This document shows, one piece after another, positions 53,815 through 61,232 of a stretch of 64,000 bases of DNA. A model generated the notes under the pieces. The model had not been told where the DNA came from. It saw only the letters and a program-made list of their open reading frames with translations, and ran no database searches. This DNA comes from JAFAXD01 sp051985675 (GTDB taxonomy: Bacteria; Pseudomonadota; Alphaproteobacteria; Rhizobiales; Xanthobacteraceae). The position numbers were made by a program, and so were the translations under genes. The DNA is taken from the NCBI GenBank assembly GCA_051985675.1, contig JBPYFJ010000088.1, positions 1 to 64,000 of the forward strand. The letters run 5' to 3'. Every line of letters begins with the position of its first letter. The stretch's first letter is position 1.

Positions 53815-54049
53815 TGCCCGCAGCGGGGGAAGGCGACATACTGAACACCGAGCGCCGGCGCCCACGGCCTCAACCGGCGCGAGCGTGATCACGCCGGGCA
53901 CGCGCCGCGCCGCGTGGCTCTGAACCAGGCGTGTTCACGGGCAAATGCTGTGGATAGCGGTGATGATAAGCACGACTTTGGACCGCGCCCTTGCCGGGCG
54001 TGACCGGATTTCTACTTTAAGTCAAACAACTTCACCTTTGGAGGACGCC

Positions 54050-54268
54050 ATGTTTCAAGTGGATCCATGGGAGAAGGCAGCGGAGTGCGAAAGGGCACGG
54101 AGGCTCACGCTCGATCCGTTACACCGCGAAAATCTGACCAACATCCGCGAGTTCTGGATTTCATTAGCGCATCAGCGGAGGTTCTTGAGCGAACGAGAGT
54201 TCGCCACGGAGGTCGAAGCAATTGGCCGCCTTCACGCCACACTTAGCGCCCCAACCGTAGCTCGTTGA
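54050..54268 (+). CDS. Small conserved-type hypothetical protein
   Basis: A 72-residue, charged, helix-rich protein: DPWEKAAECERARRLTLDP, then LTNIREFWISLAHQRRFLSE. I recall a small protein family with WEKAAECERA and LRDLWI-type segments in many Bradyrhizobium-like genomes, with unknown role. There is no signal peptide or membrane segment. GGAGG five bases before the ATG at 54050 is a strong start signal, which argues that the short form is real. It is convergent with the acetamidase homologue at 54313-55269. Confidence 0.7.
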   Translation: MFQVDPWEKAAECERARRLTLDPLHRENLTNIREFWISLAHQRRFLSEREFATEVEAIGRLHATLSAPTVAR

Positions 54269-54312
54269 TATCCACGCTGCGCCGCAATAACTCCGCGGTT
54301 GCGATGACGACC

Positions 54313-55269
54313 CTATGACGTTGCCTTGGTGGGGTGCACGAGCTTCTTCTCGATCATGACGTGGATTCCCTTCGAGCCGTTGACCGCCTGGGTGACGCGC
54401 AGGTCGGCGGCGAGGCTGCACAGCGTGTAAGCATCCTCGCGCGAGAGGTTCGCCTTTTCGCCCAAGAGCACGATCATGTCGCGCAGCGCCAGCACGCTGC
54501 ACTGGTCGAGGTCCGGATCCATCCCCATGGTGATGTAGTGCGTCGGCGTTTCGGCGCGCGGATAGGTGAAGCGCAGGTCGTTGCGCGCGATGAACTGAAA
54601 TTTGCCCTGCAGCGCGGTCTCGATCGCGGTGACACAGACTTCGCCGTCGCCTTGCACGCCGTGGCCATCGCCGCAGGAGAACAGCGCGCCTTCGCGAAAT
54701 ACCGGCAGGTAGAGCGTGGCGCCGGCCACCAGCTCCTTGTTGTCGAGATTGCCGCCCATCGCGCGCGGCACGATCGAGGTGATGCGTCCCCACGGCAGCG
54801 GCGGTGCAACCCCCATGACGCCGAAGAACGGTGCGAGCTTGAGCTCGAGGCCCCACGGCAACGCGCCGGTCATGCGCGCCCGGTCGAGCGGAATGATGAT
54901 GTTGCGCGGCTCGTCGAAGTCGTCGGGCAGCGCGCCGGCGAGCGGACGGATCACGTTGTAGCCCCACTCCTGACGCAGCTGCACGTCGAGAATGCGCACC
55001 TCGAGCACGTGCCCGGGCGTCGCGCCTTCGACGTAGATCGGGCCGGTCAGGATGTGCGGCCCGGGGCCGCGCGCGCTCTTGGCGTGGATCTCCGCGAGCT
55101 CCGGCGGAATCTGAAACTTGTCGGGATCGGGCAGGAACTCGGGGTTGCCCGACACGCACTCCACCGTGACCTCGTCGCCGCTCTTCGCCGTGAGAACGGG
55201 CTTAAGCTTCGCATCGAAGAACCCCCAGTGGCAGGTCGCCGGGCCGGCTTTGAGATGGTGGTGCGTCAC
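54313..55269 (-). CDS. Acetamidase/formamidase family protein, cytoplasmic form
   Basis: A 318-residue homologue of formamidase and acetamidase, which hydrolyse short amides to acid plus ammonia. The core motifs are GPGPHILTGPIYVEGATPGH and a metal/substrate region CGDGHGVQGDGEVCVTAIE. There is no signal peptide. It ends with one copy of the C-terminal module (ITMGMDPDLDQ ... GIHVMIEKK) that occurs twice in the exported homologue at 10516-11895. The start is GTG 55269, with AAGGGA nine bases upstream. The physiological amide is unknown. Confidence 0.85.
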   Translation of the reverse strand: MTHHHLKAGPATCHWGFFDAKLKPVLTAKSGDEVTVECVSGNPEFLPDPDKFQIPPELAEIHAKSARGPGPHILTGPIYVEGATPGHVLEVRILDVQLRQEWGYNVIRPLAGALPDDFDEPRNIIIPLDRARMTGALPWGLELKLAPFFGVMGVAPPLPWGRITSIVPRAMGGNLDNKELVAGATLYLPVFREGALFSCGDGHGVQGDGEVCVTAIETALQGKFQFIARNDLRFTYPRAETPTHYITMGMDPDLDQCSVLALRDMIVLLGEKANLSREDAYTLCSLAADLRVTQAVNGSKGIHVMIEKKLVHPTKATS

Positions 55270-55322
55270 CGCGGGTATCCCTTTCCCGAAAGAGCCCTCA
55301 TGACTATAGCGCTAGGGCGGCA

Positions 55323-55583
55323 CTAGGCTTTAGCCAAGGCCAAAATCAGCAGCGATGCAATGAACGTGCACATCGCCACTATGCCCAACATCGCGGCCCC
55401 ATACGCCGCGTTGGGCGATTGCGCCAGGCGCAGACCGAGCGCTGCCGCAGCCGTGGCCGGTAAGGGCTGATGCGCCTCAAACGGCTGTTCCTGGCTGAAC
55501 GTCGGTGGAGTCCCGCTGGAAATGCTCTGTAGGCCGCACGGGGAGGGGTTCGCGCGATCCGCGGCGGGAAGCTTCAGGCGCAA
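55323..55583 (-). CDS. Possible small membrane protein
   Basis: An 86-residue ORF with a C-terminal membrane helix (AMLGIVAMCTFIASLLILAL) and a Pro/Ala-rich N-terminus. It would sit in the membrane with its N-terminus on one side and a two-residue tail. The start would be a TTG without a ribosome-binding site, so the gene, or at least its N-terminus, is uncertain. It lies between two leftward genes and may be co-transcribed with the amidase. Confidence 0.35.
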   Translation of the reverse strand: MRLKLPAADRANPSPCGLQSISSGTPPTFSQEQPFEAHQPLPATAAAALGLRLAQSPNAAYGAAMLGIVAMCTFIASLLILALAKA

Positions 55584-55703
55584 TGCTGCACGCTATCAAA
55601 CCGACATACGTTTTGCTTATGGATTGTCAATGCACTTCCGCTGCGGCCATACCCTGATCAAGTCCGGGCAGGCCCTTCGAGACGCCGCGCGGCGCGCGGC
55701 TCT

Positions 55704-56267
55704 TCAGGAATTCCCTGCTCGTCGCAAAAACACCAGTTCGGTATCGCCATAGTCGCGCCGCTCCAGCTCTTCGTATCCCTCGGGCGCGGCGAAGGCCGCG
55801 TCCGCCGCTTCCTCGACCACAGCGAGCGCATCGGGCGCGAGCCACCCGCCGGCGCGCGCCGCGGTCAGCGCAGCTTCCGCCAGGCGCCTGCCATAAGGCG
55901 GGTCGAGGAATGCGAGCGTGAAGGGCTCGAGCGGATGTACGGGCCCGAGCTTGGTCGCATCGCGACGGAAGATGCGGGTGACGCCGCCGCGGCCCAGCGC
56001 CTCGACGTTGGCGCGCAACAGCGCGCGCGCCTCGGCGCCATCGTCAATAAACAGAACGAATGCGGCGCCGCGCGAGGAGGCCTCGAGCCCGAGGGCGCCG
56101 GTTCCGGCGAAGAGATCGAGCACGCGCGCGCCGGTGACGGGATCGCTGTAGCTGTGCGCCAGGATGTTGAACAACGTCTCGCGCAGACGATCGGCGGTCG
56201 GACGGATCGCGTCGGAACGGGGCGAGACCAGCGTCCGGCCGCGCAGGGTCCCGCCGACGATGCGCAT
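55704..56267 (-). CDS. rsmD: 16S rRNA (guanine(966)-N2)-methyltransferase
   Basis: A 187-residue SAM-dependent methyltransferase that acts on 16S rRNA G966 during 30S assembly. The SAM motif is LDLFAGTGALG (50-60) and the catalytic DPPY is at 122-125. The N-terminus MRIVGGTLRGR and RPTADRLRETLFNIL are diagnostic of RsmD. Its start codon overlaps the stop codon of the upstream pseudouridine synthase gene by one base (TGATG), so translation is coupled. Confidence 0.95.
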   Translation of the reverse strand: MRIVGGTLRGRTLVSPRSDAIRPTADRLRETLFNILAHSYSDPVTGARVLDLFAGTGALGLEASSRGAAFVLFIDDGAEARALLRANVEALGRGGVTRIFRRDATKLGPVHPLEPFTLAFLDPPYGRRLAEAALTAARAGGWLAPDALAVVEEAADAAFAAPEGYEELERRDYGDTELVFLRRAGNS

Positions 56268-57502
56268 CAGTGCTCGCGCGGGCGCGACGGGCGCGGGCCG
56301 GATCGCCGGTCAAATCCGCGTCGCGTGCGCGTGCGGGCGCGCGGAGACTGCGCGTCTCGCTGGCGTGATTTCCCATGCGCGCGCGTGTCGGCTTTTGGTT
56401 TGTTGCCGACGCGAACCACGGTGACCTTGCGGCCCTTGCGGTCGGAAAAAACACCGGTCTCGCCCTTGTCATGGTGCGCGCGCGCTTGGCGCTCCGCGCG
56501 CGTGCCGCGAAACTTGCCGCGCACCGGTTTGCCTTCGTCGCGCCAAACGTGGTCGCGGCCACGGTGGCGCTTTCGGGGTTTGTCCTGCTTGCGTTCGCCG
56601 GAGCTCGGCTGGTCGGAACGAAACCGTGGCCGGGCATCGCGCTCGCCTTTGTCGCGACTCGGTCTCGTGCGCCGGTCGTCTCGCCGGTGCGGCGCAGGTA
56701 CGTCATCGGCGGCCGGCCGCGAAGCAATCGGCCCGGAAAACTCGGCGCCGGCCGCAGCCGCGATCCGCGCGCCGAGCTGCTCGCGCAGATGCCGGGTCGC
56801 GATTTCCTCGATCGCGCCCTCGGGCAGCTCGCCCAGCTGGAACGGCCCGTAGGACACGCGGATCAGGCGGTTGACCGCTAAGCCGAGCGCACCCAGCACG
56901 TTGCGCACCTCGCGGTTCTTGCCCTCGCGCATCGCAAAGGTGATCCAAACGTTGCTGCCCTGCGGCCGGTCGAGCGTCGCCTCGATCGATCCATAGTGCA
57001 CGCCCTCAACCGTGATGCCGTCGCGCAATTGGGCGAGCTGGTCGGGTGTGACGGTGCCGTGGGCACGCACCCGATAGCGCCGCAGCCAACCGGTCTCCGG
57101 CAGCTCGAGGGTGCGGGCGAGACCGCCGTCGTTGGTCAGCAGCAGCAGGCCCTCGCTGTTGATATCGAGCCGCCCCACGCTGATCAGCCGGGGAAGATGC
57201 TTGGGCAGCGCCGCGAAGATGGTCGGCCGGCCCTCCGGATCGGCGTTGGTGGTCACGAGGCCGCGCGGCTTGTGATACAGGAAAAGCCGCGTGCGCTCGC
57301 GCTGCGGCAGCGGCTCGCCGTCGACGGTGATGCGGTCCTCGGCGCTGACGTCGAGCGCGGGCGATGAGATCACCTGGCCGTTGACGGCGACGCGGCCCGC
57401 CGCAATCCACGCTTCGGCTTGGCGGCGCGAGCACAGACCGGCACGCGCGATCGTCTTGGCGATGCGCTCGCCGCCGTTGCCTGTGCGCTGCCGCTCGTTC
57501 AT
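56267..57502 (-). CDS. RluB-type rRNA pseudouridine synthase with long basic tail
   Basis: A 411-residue enzyme. Residues 1-62 are an S4 RNA-binding domain (IARAGLCSRRQAEAWIAAGRV). Residues 70-250 are the RsuA/RluB catalytic domain with the catalytic Asp113 in SVGRLDINSEGLL. The last 155 residues are low in complexity, rich in Arg, Lys, Asp and Gly, and probably disordered and RNA-binding. The family target is U2605 of 23S rRNA (RluB), but RluE/F and RsuA cannot be excluded. The start is MNERQRTGNGGERIAK. It reads away from tadA with a 41-base gap. Confidence 0.88.
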   Translation of the reverse strand: MNERQRTGNGGERIAKTIARAGLCSRRQAEAWIAAGRVAVNGQVISSPALDVSAEDRITVDGEPLPQRERTRLFLYHKPRGLVTTNADPEGRPTIFAALPKHLPRLISVGRLDINSEGLLLLTNDGGLARTLELPETGWLRRYRVRAHGTVTPDQLAQLRDGITVEGVHYGSIEATLDRPQGSNVWITFAMREGKNREVRNVLGALGLAVNRLIRVSYGPFQLGELPEGAIEEIATRHLREQLGARIAAAAGAEFSGPIASRPAADDVPAPHRRDDRRTRPSRDKGERDARPRFRSDQPSSGERKQDKPRKRHRGRDHVWRDEGKPVRGKFRGTRAERQARAHHDKGETGVFSDRKGRKVTVVRVGNKPKADTRAHGKSRQRDAQSPRARTRTRRGFDRRSGPRPSRPREH

Positions 57503-57543
57503 ACGACCGGTTCTATCGAGCCGCGAATACCGGAGGCAAGGGC

Positions 57544-58002
57544 ATGTCCGATCGGTCGTCCGAGCCGTCGCCCATGCAGGTCGCACTCGCCGAGGCAGCC
57601 ACCGCGGCGGCCGGCGGCGAGGTGCCGGTCGGCTGCGTGATTGCGCGGGGCGGGACCATCATCGCGACGGCGCGCAACCGCACGATCGCCGATCGCGATC
57701 CGACCGCGCACGCCGAGATGCTGGCGATCCGCGCCGCGGCGCGCGCCCTCGGCAGCGAACGGCTTACCGATTGCGATCTCTACGTCACGCTTGAGCCGTG
57801 CGCGATGTGCGCGGCCGCGATTGCGTTTGCGCGCATCCGGCGGCTCTATTACGGCGCGCCCGATCCGAAGGGCGGTGCGGTCGAGAACGGCGTGCGTTTC
57901 TTCGCCTCGCCGACCTGCCATCACCGGCCGGACGTCTATGCCGGCATCGGCGAGGCGGAGGCGGCGGCGCTGCTCACGAAGTTCTTTCGGGCACGGCGCT
58001 AA
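57544..58002 (+). CDS. tadA: tRNA-specific adenosine deaminase
   Basis: A 152-residue zinc-dependent deaminase that makes inosine at tRNA-Arg position 34. The zinc and proton-transfer residues are HAE (56-58) and PCAMC (85-89). The length and the GGAVENGVRFF segment (with the family GAxxS/N-type loop) match TadA rather than cytidine or guanine deaminases. Its neighbours include rRNA-modifying rsmD and the pseudouridine synthase, divergently arranged. Confidence 0.94.
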   Translation: MSDRSSEPSPMQVALAEAATAAAGGEVPVGCVIARGGTIIATARNRTIADRDPTAHAEMLAIRAAARALGSERLTDCDLYVTLEPCAMCAAAIAFARIRRLYYGAPDPKGGAVENGVRFFASPTCHHRPDVYAGIGEAEAAALLTKFFRARR

Positions 58003-58008
58003 CGGCGC

Positions 58009-59091
58009 TCATGCGCCGGCGTCCCGCGCAAACGCCCAGGCTTTTTCCGCCAGCGGGCGCACCATGATGGCACGGGCGGCGGCGTGCTCGCTGGTGGCGG
58101 TGCCGTCGCGCACGCGCCCGACGATCCCCTGCACGATCGCGGCCAGCCGGAAGAAGTTGTAGGCGAGGTAGACCGGAAGATGCGGCCGCGGATCGAGCCC
58201 GGTGCGGGCCGCGTAGGCGTCGACGTACTCCTCGAGCGTGGGAAGGCCGAGCGCCGCAAAATCGAACCCGACCAGCGAGCCGGTGTCGGCGCCGGTCTCC
58301 GAGCGCGGCATCTCCCATTGCATCAGATGATAGGAAAAATCCGCCAGCGGATCGCCGAGCGTTGCGAGCTCCCAATCGAGCACCGCAAGGATTTTTGCGT
58401 CATGCCGCGCCAGCACCATGTTGTCGAGTCGGTAGTCGCCGTGAACGATGCGCACGGGCGCCGGGGGCGGCAGGTGCTCCGGCAGCCAGCGCATCAGCGC
58501 CTCCATCTCGTCGACCTCTTGCGTCATCGAGGCACGGTATTGCTTCGACCAACGGTCGACCTGGCGGGCGACGTAGTTCTCGCCGCGCCCGAAATCCGCT
58601 AGACCGATCGCCGCCGGATCGAACGTATGCAGCCGCGCCAGCGTCGCGTTCATCGCGTCATAGACGGCCGCGCGCTCGATCGGGCTCGCGCCCGGCATGT
58701 GCGGCTCCCAGATCACGCGGCCGTCGGCGTAGCCCATGACGTAGAACGGAGTGCCGACGATGCTGTCATCGGCGCAATAGATCACCGGTTCGGCAACCGG
58801 AAAGCCCTGTGGGTGGAGCGCCGAGATCGCGCGGAACTCGCGGTCGACCGCGTGCGCGGACGGCAACAACTTGCCGGGCGGTTTGCGGCGGAGCACATAG
58901 CGCCGCGCCGGCGTCGTCAGCAGATAGGTCGGGTTCGACTGGCCGCCCTTGAACTGGCTGACCGTCAGCGGGCCGGCAAAGCCGCGCACGTGCGCCGTCA
59001 GATAGGCCGCAAGCCGCGCCGCATCGAAGCGCAGCGGATCGGCGACCTCCTTGGTTCCGCTGAACGCGACTTGCCGTTCGATCTTGGGCAT
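58009..59091 (-). CDS. Phosphotransferase family protein (aminoglycoside-phosphotransferase fold)
   Basis: A 360-residue kinase-fold protein. The catalytic loop is VHGDYRLDNMV and the metal-binding motif is LDWELATLGDPLAD. The N-lobe has QFKGGQSNPTYLLTT, as in the group fused to or encoded with acyl-CoA dehydrogenases (ACAD10/11-like). The phosphate acceptor is not known; drug resistance is not implied. I place the start at MPKIERQVAF (59091). A start at 59190 would add 33 residues encoded by a repeat element, which I regard as repeat-derived, but no strong ribosome-binding site decides it. It ends six bases from tadA. Confidence 0.82.
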   Translation of the reverse strand: MPKIERQVAFSGTKEVADPLRFDAARLAAYLTAHVRGFAGPLTVSQFKGGQSNPTYLLTTPARRYVLRRKPPGKLLPSAHAVDREFRAISALHPQGFPVAEPVIYCADDSIVGTPFYVMGYADGRVIWEPHMPGASPIERAAVYDAMNATLARLHTFDPAAIGLADFGRGENYVARQVDRWSKQYRASMTQEVDEMEALMRWLPEHLPPPAPVRIVHGDYRLDNMVLARHDAKILAVLDWELATLGDPLADFSYHLMQWEMPRSETGADTGSLVGFDFAALGLPTLEEYVDAYAARTGLDPRPHLPVYLAYNFFRLAAIVQGIVGRVRDGTATSEHAAARAIMVRPLAEKAWAFARDAGA

Positions 59092-59114
59092 CGGGCGCGC
59101 GGTTTTTTCTGCGG

Positions 59115-59233
59115 CCTCGTCCTGAGGAGCCTGAGCGAAGCGAGGGCGTCTCGAAGGACGGCCACGGGTGAGGGCGTTCCTCTTGGCCATCCTTCGAGAC
59201 GCACGGCCTGCGGCCGTGCTCCTCAGGATGAGG
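59115..59233. repeat. Inverted pair of 50-bp palindromic repeat elements
   Basis: Two elements in opposite orientation (59115-59164 and 59184-59233). Both run CCTC-N-TCCTGAGGAGC, a variable 15-base core, then GCGTCTCGAAGGA-N-GGCCA. Each core is itself a small hairpin with a different sequence (one is ACGGCC-GCA-GGCCGT). The flanks match a repeat I recall as abundant in rhizobial genomes. The pair lies between the aldo/keto reductase and phosphotransferase genes and overlaps the possible extended 5-prime end of the latter. Confidence 0.75.
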
Positions 59234-59235
59234 TC

Positions 59236-60228
59236 CTACAAATAGACGCTCTTCATCTGCGCTTCGGGGTAGCGCGTGCCGGCGGCGGCGCCCGCGGGGA
59301 TCGCTTCGGCGATGCGGGCGATCTGGTCGACGCTCAATTGCACCTTGAGCGCGCCGATATTTTCCTCGACGCGCGCCAGCCGCTTCGTACCGGGAATTGG
59401 AATCACATCGGGGCCCTGCGCCAACAGCCAGGCCAACACGAGCTGCGCTTGCGTGCAGCCGATCTCGAGTGCGATTGCTTCGATGTGGGCGACCAGATCG
59501 CGGTTCCGGATGAGGTTGTCACCGGAGAAACGCGGGTGGCGCGCGCGCGGATCATCCTTGGCGAGTTGCTTGGGCTCCGCGCTGGTGGCGGTGAGCAGCC
59601 CGCGTCCGAGCGGCGAATAGGCGACGAGCGAAATCCCGAGCGTGCGTGTCGCCGCCCGCGCTTCTTCGGCCTCGGTGCGGTAGAGCAGCGAATATTCGTT
59701 CTGCACCGCCGCGATCGGATGCACCTTGTGGGCGCGGCGGATGGTGTCGGGCTTGGCCTCGCTCAGGCCGAGCGCGCGCACCTTGCCCTGCGCCACGAGC
59801 TTCGCCATGGCCCCGACCGTGTCCTCGATCGGGACGTTGGGATCGATGCGGTGCTGATAGTAGAGATCGATCACCTCGACCCCGAGCCGCTTGAGGCTCG
59901 CCTCGCAGGCGACCGCCACATATTCGGGCCGGCCGTCGGCATATTTGCCGTCCTTGCCGCCCATGTTGCCGAACTTGGTCGCGAGCACGATCCGATCGCG
60001 CCGGCCCGCGATGGCGCGGCCGACCACCTGCTCGTTGTGGCCCCAGCCGTACATATCGGCGGTGTCGATCAGAGTCACGCCGCGATCGATCACGGCGCGG
60101 ATCAGCGCGACGCCGGCCTCGTCGTCGCTCGGCCCGTACACGCCGGAGAGCGACATGCAGCCGAACCCGAGCGCCGAGACCTCGATGCCGCTCGCGCCAA
60201 GCTTTCGTTTAGGGAGTTGGTTGGCCAT
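59236..60228 (-). CDS. Aldo/keto reductase
   Basis: A 330-residue NADPH-dependent oxidoreductase of the AKR superfamily with a (beta/alpha)8 barrel. The catalytic tetrad is Asp55, Tyr60 (DTADMYG), Lys85 (LATKFG) and His126 (YYQHR). The cofactor-binding end IPIPGTKRLARVEENIGAL is intact. The branch resembles AKR13/YakC-type enzymes that reduce aldehydes. The substrate is unknown. It lies between two repeat elements, so it is probably transcribed alone. Confidence 0.9.
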   Translation of the reverse strand: MANQLPKRKLGASGIEVSALGFGCMSLSGVYGPSDDEAGVALIRAVIDRGVTLIDTADMYGWGHNEQVVGRAIAGRRDRIVLATKFGNMGGKDGKYADGRPEYVAVACEASLKRLGVEVIDLYYQHRIDPNVPIEDTVGAMAKLVAQGKVRALGLSEAKPDTIRRAHKVHPIAAVQNEYSLLYRTEAEEARAATRTLGISLVAYSPLGRGLLTATSAEPKQLAKDDPRARHPRFSGDNLIRNRDLVAHIEAIALEIGCTQAQLVLAWLLAQGPDVIPIPGTKRLARVEENIGALKVQLSVDQIARIAEAIPAGAAAGTRYPEAQMKSVYL

Positions 60229-60278
60229 GGGCGCCTCCAGATTTGTCGAGTTGTCGTTCTAACATTCGGAGCTTGGTC

Positions 60279-60318
60279 CGTCATTCCGGGCCCGGGTGCG
60301 CTCGGGCACGGAATGACG
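60279..60318. repeat. Dispersed palindrome (CGTCATTCC / GGAATGACG)
   Basis: A nine-bp perfect outer stem, CGTCATTCC (60279-60287) and GGAATGACG (60310-60318), encloses a GC-rich core that can fold further. It belongs to a third palindrome family in this window, of a kind frequent in Bradyrhizobium-like genomes. It lies between the aldo/keto reductase and dehalogenase genes. Confidence 0.6.
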
Positions 60319-60334
60319 ACCGCGCGGTCGCTCC

Positions 60335-61231
60335 TCATTGCGTAAAAAACTCAATCAATGCATTCGCGGTTGCGTCGGGCGCTTCCTCGCACAGGAAGTG
60401 CCCGCAGTCGATCGCCGCGCCTTGCACGTTCGCGGCCCACTCGCGCCACACCGCGAGCGGATCGAGATCGCGCGGCAGCCCGTTGGCGCCCCACAGCGCC
60501 AGCATGGGGCACGCGATCTTGTTGCCGGCCTTGCGGTCCGCCTCGTCATAGGCGACGTCGGTCGATTGGCCGGCGCGATAATCCTCGCAGCTCGCGTGGA
60601 TGCGCAGCGGATCGGTAAACGAGGCGCGGTAGTGCGCGAGTGCGCGCACGTCGAACGCGTGATTGTTGCCCGCGAGCCACTTCTCGGTCAGCAGATCGAA
60701 GTATTCGTTCGCGGCCTTGCCGATGAGGAGTTCCGGCAAGGGCGCGGGTTGCGCCAGGAACGTCCAGTGCCACGCGCGCATGGCGAGCTTGGCGTTAAGC
60801 GTGTGCCACATCGACCAGGTCGGCACGATGTCGAGCGTGGCGAGCTTGCTCAGCCGGCCCGGATGATCGAGCGCCAGCCGATAGGCCACCCGCCCGCCGC
60901 GATCGTGCCCGGCAAGGCCAAAGCGCGCATGGCCGAGCGCTTCCATGAGCTCGATCATGACGTTGGCCATGGCGCGCTTGGTGTAGGGCGCGTGATCGCG
61001 TTTCGCGTCGGGCACGGCGGACCAGCCGTAACCCGGCAGATCGGGCAGCACGAGCGTGAAATGGCGCGCCAGCGCCGGCGCCACGCGGTGCCACATCACA
61101 TGGGTTTGCGGATAGCCGTGCAGACAAAGGAGCGGCGGCCCGTTGCCGCCCGTGCGAGCGAACATCTTGCCGACGGAGGTTTCGATCCAATGCGACGCAA
61201 AGCCGGGAAACAGATCGGCGAGGTCCGACAT
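60335..61231 (-). CDS. Fluoroacetate dehalogenase-like alpha/beta hydrolase
   Basis: A 298-residue hydrolase that closely matches the fluoroacetate dehalogenase I recall from Rhodopseudomonas palustris (RPA1163). The nucleophile Asp110 and the carboxylate-binding Arg111 and Arg114 lie in GHDRGGR. The triad acid Asp134 is in TLDIVP. The halide pocket is His155-Trp156 (AWHW) plus Tyr218 (CEDYRAG), and the catalytic base is His278 (CGHFLCEEAPD). These are the residues needed to break a C-F bond. The enzyme could also act on chloroacetate or, less likely, as an epoxide hydrolase. It starts one base after the purD stop, so the two are co-transcribed. Confidence 0.85.
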   Translation of the reverse strand: MSDLADLFPGFASHWIETSVGKMFARTGGNGPPLLCLHGYPQTHVMWHRVAPALARHFTLVLPDLPGYGWSAVPDAKRDHAPYTKRAMANVMIELMEALGHARFGLAGHDRGGRVAYRLALDHPGRLSKLATLDIVPTWSMWHTLNAKLAMRAWHWTFLAQPAPLPELLIGKAANEYFDLLTEKWLAGNNHAFDVRALAHYRASFTDPLRIHASCEDYRAGQSTDVAYDEADRKAGNKIACPMLALWGANGLPRDLDPLAVWREWAANVQGAAIDCGHFLCEEAPDATANALIEFFTQ

Positions 61232-61232
61232 G

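Noticed and set aside
55584..55703. Additional small gene between the membrane ORF and rsmD
   Set aside because: Only 120 bases remain, with no start having a ribosome-binding site and no open frame of useful length.
58009..59091. Aminoglycoside resistance gene
   Set aside because: The APH fold is shared by many metabolic kinases. The sequence pattern fits the acyl-CoA-dehydrogenase-linked branch, not drug-modifying enzymes.
58627..60345. A 572-codon plus-strand frame across the phosphotransferase and aldo/keto reductase genes
   Set aside because: Mirror of two genes with intact catalytic motifs. No ribosome-binding site or family pattern.
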